Shown here in pieces: positions 58,810 to 64,000 of a stretch of DNA of 64,000 bases. The notes under the pieces were generated by a model. That model did not search any database. It worked only from the letters and a program-made list of their open reading frames with translations, and was not told the DNA's origin. The stretch spans positions 1,798,001 through 1,862,000 of the forward strand of contig JAQSEB010000023.1 of NCBI GenBank assembly GCA_030063045.1, given 5' to 3'. Origin of the DNA: Pratylenchus scribneri (taxonomy: Eukaryota; Nematoda; Chromadorea; Rhabditida; Pratylenchidae). Position numbers and translations under genes: made by a program. Each line of letters begins with the position of its first letter. The first letter of the stretch is position 1.

Positions 58810-60511
58810 TTAATCATCATCTCCATTCCCAAGTAGCTGTTTTTGTTCCTTCCTTCGTTTGCGCATTTCACATAGAACGATGATCAACACCAAAAGGCCC
58901 AGCGTCAGCAAAATTATGCAAAGTGGAAGCATCCAGCCAAGTTCATCTGGAAAATAATAAATTTTATTAATAGAAAATAAAAAATATTACAAACTTTTGA
59001 CTCGAAGTCGTCGTTCAATGCTGACAGTGGATTGTTGAACTCGTTTGTCCCCCGCGGCAATAGCCCCTCTTCGGCCAAAAACATTTACTGCCTTGCAAAT
59101 ATAGACGCCCTCATCCTCGTAGGTGGCATTTGCAATCAAAAGTGTCCCATTTTCGACTCGGATTCGGCTGTCCATCTACAAAAACAAATGATTAGTGTTA
59201 GTGTGGTTTTGGATCTTTTTAATAAGAAGTTCACTCACTTTCGAATGGAAAAAATAGAACATTTTTTAAATATTTCCCGAGCTTACCACAACGTCCTGAA
59301 CCCCCCTTCGCCAATGGATTTCCGGTTTAGGGTAGCCATAAACAGGGCATTCGAGTTGAGCATCTTCACCGCGCAAAACTCTGAAAATATTAAAAATATT
59401 CAAAACAATTAAATAAAAACTAACGTCACTCCGCTGGCCTCAAAACGGAATTTCTCGCTTTGGATGTCATCAATTCGAACAGAAGAGTTGCTGAACACCA
59501 CTGGTCGAACTGAAATTGGATGGATTAATGAATTTTTCGAAAAAAAGAATGAATTAATTTATCGAAAAAAATATCAGCCCGATGCGGGGCTCGAACCCGC
59601 GACAACCAGATTAAGAGTCTGGTGCTCTACCGACTGAGCTAACCGGGCTCACACGGGATGGATTTTAATTTTTTTATTTGTCATTAAAGGAATGGGATTT
59701 TTTTCTTTTAAAACCAAAGAAAGGAATCCTATTTCTATACCATTTTTATTTTCTTAAATTAATAATTTTTCTTAAGTAATTAAAAAACTAACGATAGACA
59801 ACAATTTCGCCGTTCACATTTCCATAATCCCTCGTCCGAATGTGACATGTCCATTGGCCAGCGTGTCCAATATTCGGCTAAAAATTTGTAATTTACTAAT
59901 TAAATATTTATGTTTTTTTTTACCTGCTCAATTATCAATGTTCCATTGTTGCTGTCCTGGCTCAGGTTGGCAAAATGCATTTGACTATTGTGAGTAAAAT
60001 CTGAGAAAATGTATTTTGTAAATTAAAAATATTCAAAAAATGCTTACAAATTTCCTGCGCGGGCAAAACCGGCGCTTCTGCGCCCCTTCTCGATGATTCG
60101 AAGCGTTGGGCGTCGACGGCATGGCACCAAAGGATGAGCGGTGTGGAATTTGTTTGCAATTGGCCTTGGGCAGCGGCCGCCTTTCCATGTTTGACCTTAA
60201 AAGTGGCAAAAATTATTAGTATAATTTATTTTTACATTCTTTGTTTTGATTTTTATTTATTCATTATATTTTATTTTGTTTCTTGCTTTTTTTCCCAAAT
60301 TAAAATATTTTTTAAGGAACATTAAATTAATTAATTCATAAATAAAATGAACCGAAATTGTGAGACTGGCCGGCCCTCTGGCTCTGGGCAAAACGCCACT
60401 ACCGCCCGCAAATTTGGTGGCCGATTGTTGTTGCATTGAAGAGGGAACAATGAGGAATGAAGCCAAAAGGAATGTGGCGGCCACCGACAAAAAATAATTG
60501 GATGGAATCAT
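58810..60511 (-). CDS. Two-Ig-domain single-pass membrane protein
   Basis: Eight exons (60511-60353, 60195-60048, 60000-59924, 59877-59793, 59509-59425, 59380-59287, 59175-58995, 58946-58810) join in phase to 321 residues. Signal peptide: YFLSVAATFLLASFLIV. First Ig-like domain: LILWCHAVDAQ to GQWTCHIRTRDYG. Second, I-set: AQLECPVYGYPKPEIHWRRG to DEGVYICKAVNVFGRR. A transmembrane helix follows (MLPLCIILLTLGLLVLIIVL) with a short basic cytosolic tail (EMRKRRKEQKQLLGNGDDD). Candidate N-glycosylation sites (NSS, NGT, NAT) lie on the extracellular side. The layout suits a neuronal or epithelial adhesion molecule; no exact ortholog is claimed. A tRNA-Lys gene occupies the intron 59510-59792 on the same strand. 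Confidence 0.85.
59576..59648 (-). tRNA. tRNA-Lys (anticodon CTT)
   Basis: On the minus strand the 73 bases begin GCCCGGTTAGCTCAGTCGG, with D-arm GCTCAGTCGGTAGAGC. The anticodon arm is CCAGA-CTCTTAA-TCTGG, reading CTT (Lys, AAG). The T-arm is GCGGG-TTCGAGC-CCCGC, and the acceptor GCCCGGT closes with ATCGGGC. Consensus Pol III boxes are intact. It is nested in an intron of the Ig-domain gene. Confidence 0.97.
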
Positions 60512-62164
60512 TTTCTGATGGGCCGATGATGGTCGTCAATTTGTTCTCTGCTAAAATTGTGGGAAAAATTAAAATTTTTAAATTATTTTTGTAAATTAAA
60601 TATTATTTGGAAAATCCAGGGAAAAAAGAATTCGAAAGAACTTTTAATTTGAATAGATGTGAAAATGGGAGAAAGGATGGAATGAAACTTTTTGGGGGCT
60701 GTAAATTGGCCATTTCCTTCTCAATTTTTGCAGTGTTCTTCCCAATAAAATGGACTAAATTGGCGGAAGAGAATTCCTCGCGTAAATGCGTTAAATTGAG
60801 CGAATAAAAAAGGGAGAAAATTAAGTGTGCCATGGCCTTTTTCGTTGGAATGAAAGGCCCAAAAAAGTGGATTGTGTCATCCGATTTTAATGGATCTCTC
60901 TTTGGATTACGAGAGAGAAGGGAAAGAAATTGTAAGGAAAGAACTGTGGGGGGAATTGAATGGAAGAGGATCAAATGGGATGGGATGCCATCTGCCTCAT
61001 CTATCGATGTGATTTGTGGCTCTCCCCAAACCCATCTTCATTAAAGCGATCCCGCCTAACCTCCTTCCTCTCTTCCTTTTTATAAATTTGTGATGAACTT
61101 TTGCCCGGGGGGAATCGATCCGATGATGTTGATCCGGAGTGAATGGGATTGGCCATAGCCCCCTTTTATTCCCCTTTCCTAATCACAAAAGAACTTGTCG
61201 GTCTTTTCTTCTCATTTATATTTTGAGGTGACCTTGATTTGAGGAGGAAAAGGGAATATCGCCGGCTGACACTTGGCAAGGATGGCGTCAATATTAAATA
61301 GGAAAAAGAAGAAAAAATATATATAAAAATAATTCTTTAATAAATTTCAAAATGTTTAATGTTTTTAAAATTATTAGAAAATTTATTGAAAAGTTTTTTG
61401 ATTTTTTAGGTGGAATTTTCTTTTAGAGTTAATAAAAAAATAATTTAGTTGTTTAAAAAGGAAAAAGGGAGAATGAGAAATGTAAAAAAATTGAATTAAG
61501 GTTTAAAAACTGTCTGAACCAGAAATTTTATTAGGTTGATTTTGAAGGGTTGGCCGGAAAGGAGGGTAAAAGGCAAAAGTTGAAGCGCGAAAAACGAGCG
61601 GTTGCCCCATCAAAAGAAGGATTGGAAATTGTAACGAATGGGTGGAAGGGAGAAAGGGGAGCGCAGCTGAGGGCCAATTGAATAAGCGACTAAAAAGGCC
61701 GGAAAAGGAGAAAGAGGAAAATTGGAGCGCGTTAAGGGAAGGCAAAGCCGTGAAAAAAAAAGGCAAAAAGGCGCTTTTTCCTTCTCGCGAGAAGTGGATA
61801 AAGGAGGGAATATGCGAATGGGGAATGGTTGGGAGCACCAAAGTCAAAGTCATTTTTAGGGGAGGAGGCAACCGACTGGCTAATCGCAAGGAGGGACTCT
61901 TTCTTTTCCCCCAATACATTTTTTGCTTTTCTTTTTAGAAGGGGGAGGGGGGAGGTCGAATGTACGGCGGCTAATTCAATGGCCAGCTGAGTGAATGTCC
62001 AAAATTGGGACAGGAATGGCTTGGGCTGATGAAGGTATTGAGTTAAGAATATGATTAGAGGCGGATGGCGCCATACAGAGAGCTAACTTTTGGGGAGAAT
62101 TTATAGGACAATATTTGTGGATTAATTAGTTGATTAATAATGGAAAAATTACCGTAATATGCAA
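60512..62164. other. Long intergenic upstream of the Ig-protein gene
   Basis: No supported gene. The plus strand is purine-rich at 60600-60700, 60880-60990 and 61560-61990, so the strand leading into the minus gene is pyrimidine-rich. Frames up to 138 codons here (e.g. 61503-61919) arise from this bias. Confidence 0.4.
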
Positions 62165-63155
62165 GGATTCAAATCAGAATTACAATTACAATCGCAAATC
62201 ATAATTTTAAATTACAATCACAAATCAGAATTTTACAATTACAATCGCAAATCAGAATTACAATTACAATCGCAAATCAGAATTTTACAATTACAATCGC
62301 AAATCAGAATTACAATTACAATCGCAAATCAGAATTTTACAATTACAATCGCAAATCAGAATTACAATTACAATCGCAAATCAGAATTTTACAATTACAA
62401 TCGCAAATCAGAATTACAATTACAATCGCAAATCAGAATTACAATTAGAATCGCAAATCAGAATTACAATTACAATCGCAAATCAGAATTACAATTACAA
62501 TCGCAAATCAGAATTACAATTACAATCGCAAATCAGAATTTTACAATTACAATCGCAAATCAGAATTTTACAATTACAATCGCAAATCAGAATTACAATT
62601 ACAATCGCAAACCAGAATTACAATTACAATCGCAAACCAGAATTACAATTACAATCGCAAATCAGAATTACAATTACAATCGCAAATCAGAATTACAATT
62701 AGAATCGCAAATCAGAATTACAATTACAATCGCAAATCAGAATTACAATTACAATCGCAAATCAGAATTACAATTACAATCGCAAATCAGAATTTTACAA
62801 TTACAATCGCAAATCAGAATTTTACAATTACAATCGCAAATCAGAATTACAATTACAATCGCAAATCAGAATTACAATTACAATCGCAAATCAGAATTAC
62901 AATTACAATCGCAAATCAGAATTACAATTACAATCGCAAATCAGAATTACAATTACAATCGCAAATCAGAATTACAATTACAATCGCAAATCAGAATTAC
63001 AATTACAATCGCAAATCAGAATTTTACAATTACAATCGCAAATCAGAATTTTACAATTACAATCGCAAATCAGAATTTTACAATTACAATCGCAAATCAG
63101 AATTTTACAATTACAATCGCAAATCAGAATTTTACAATTACAATCGCGAATTTGA
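62165..63155 (+). repeat. 25/27-base minisatellite array, about 37 units
   Basis: Units run from CAGAATTACAATTACAAT to CGCAAAT (25 bases); a second type has two extra T after AATT (27 bases). I counted about 37 occurrences of the CGCAAAT step. Rare changes (CAAACCAG, TTAGAATCG) occur in pairs at regular spacing, showing that blocks of several units were duplicated. No stop codon occurs in any plus frame of the unit, which produces an artificial 344-codon open frame. Confidence 0.97.
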
Positions 63156-64000
63156 ATAGGGTTATTTACTGGTTATTTTTAAAATATAGGTAGGTAAGGA
63201 AAATTACATTTGTCTATCAATGTTTTGAAGGAATACCAAATGAATTCGCCCCTTCCTTCCTTATTGTTTGTTCGCCTCATTCAAAATTCATTGGGGAGGA
63301 GGAAGGAAAAGAATCCATATAGATTTCAACAAGTAAAAAATGGCAAAAAAGGTGCCTTAAATTTAACCAATGAATTGGAAAAAAACAACTTTTTGCACTA
63401 TTTTTGACTTCTAAAAAAATCCGTTAAATTGAGAATTTCGAAAAAAAGATTTTTAAAAATTTTACTACCTATTCTACCCATCGAAATCGAAGTGAGTAAA
63501 AATATATGGTGCATCGGGTGAGAAAATTTCCGAGACTTTTCTTGTTTTATCCGGAGCCGTTCCATCGAATGCCCTTTTCTTGTTCCTTTTCAAATGCTTT
63601 TCCCCAATTCCATCTTCTGCCCACTTCCCTTGTTTGGCTCGCCATTTTCCCATCCCTTTCCAGTCTATTCCCCAATCTCCATCCAAAAAAGAAATAGTCA
63701 TCCCTCTTTTATGGCCAATCTAAGTATATACCAACCACCCAACAAAAATTGGCTAAATGATGTTTTAGGAGTGAGGGGGAATGGGTAGAAGGAGTGAACA
63801 GTGAAGGTTCGCGTGTTTGTGTAAAAATTGGGCCAAATTTGGATGAAAGGAAGGGTTCATTATATTTGAGGAGGAGGCGAATATGCGTGTCAATGGGCGA
63901 ATTGAATATTGGTGGTGAGATTTGTGGTGAAAATGGAATCCCGAAGACTAATGAATGAATTATAGAAAATATACAGAGAGGATTACTTTTGGATCCATGG
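63156..64000. other. Right-edge region without recognised gene
   Basis: AT-rich then biased sequence. Short frames at 63210-63407 and 63474-63788 overlap on both strands and show no domain. A gene could begin beyond the right edge. Confidence 0.4.

Noticed and set aside
61503..61938. Antisense pair of 98- and 138-codon frames
   Set aside because: Produced by purine/pyrimidine bias; the Lys/Glu- and Phe/Pro-rich products have no domain.
62159..63193. 344-codon open reading frame
   Set aside because: Product is only a rotating translation of the 25/27-base minisatellite; no start context, no domain and no splice partners.

Overview
The window is nuclear DNA of a nematode-like invertebrate. 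It is AT-rich, genes are split into many short exons, and most introns are 40-100 bases with GT...AG borders whose acceptors usually read TTTTAG, TTTCAG or TTTAAG. The protein content is metazoan throughout, and two HNF4-type nuclear receptors, a group greatly expanded in nematodes, lie 9 kb apart. I see no bacterial or viral genes and no CRISPR array. The species cannot be fixed from the sequence; a free-living or plant-parasitic nematode with compact introns is my best guess.

Layout: 1-1611 (-) alpha-L-fucosidase, cut by the left edge; 2151-3833 (-) RhoGAP protein; 4239-7950 (+) large proline-rich protein; 8302-10278 (-) cytosolic asparaginyl-tRNA synthetase; 11383-12086 (-) coiled-coil protein; 12889-14007 (+) gamma-butyrobetaine dioxygenase-like protein without its metal ligands; 15275-16678 (+) URI prefoldin; 16913-17383 (-) FKBP12; 18175-22481 (+) eIF3c; 24541-28288 (+) HNF4-like receptor A; 29248-32877 (+) phosphofructokinase; 33213-37163 (+) RTEL1 helicase; 37388-40495 (-) HNF4-like receptor B; 42296-42887 (-) probable mitochondrial L34; 43764-45024 (-) TMEM98; 47316-48444 (+) endosulfine/ARPP19; 48955-50929 (-) beta-ureidopropionase; 51932-52485 (+) coiled-coil/AT-hook protein; 52984-54656 (+) CSN5; 54825-56287 (+) small unrecognised protein; 56487-58302 (+) FRA10AC1; 58810-60511 (-) two-Ig membrane protein. 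Two tRNA genes, Arg(TCT) and Lys(CTT), sit inside introns. CDS limits were derived by hand-splicing with phase checks across every junction.

Most genes are housekeeping: translation (NARS1, eIF3c, mL34, tRNAs), glycolysis (PFK), pyrimidine breakdown (UPB1), genome stability (RTEL1), the COP9 signalosome and cell-cycle phosphatase control (ENSA). CSN5, the small unknown gene and FRA10AC1 follow each other on one strand with gaps of only 168 and 199 bases, as in a nematode operon; PFK and RTEL1 are 335 bases apart on the same strand.

The introns host at least three dispersed repeat families: a short element carrying a tRNA B-box-like word (about 12 copies), an inverted-terminal-repeat element of about 300 bases (two full copies and a fragment), and fold-back elements built of GATGAA/TTCATC runs (four copies). 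There are also minisatellites: a 25/27-base array near 62-63 kb, a 66-base triplicate at 58.4 kb and a degenerate array at 55.5-56 kb. I found no clear new multi-gene system. The most interesting single observations are the catalytically dead GBBH-like protein, a Trp in place of a zinc-binding Cys in receptor A, and the intron-confined repeat families.
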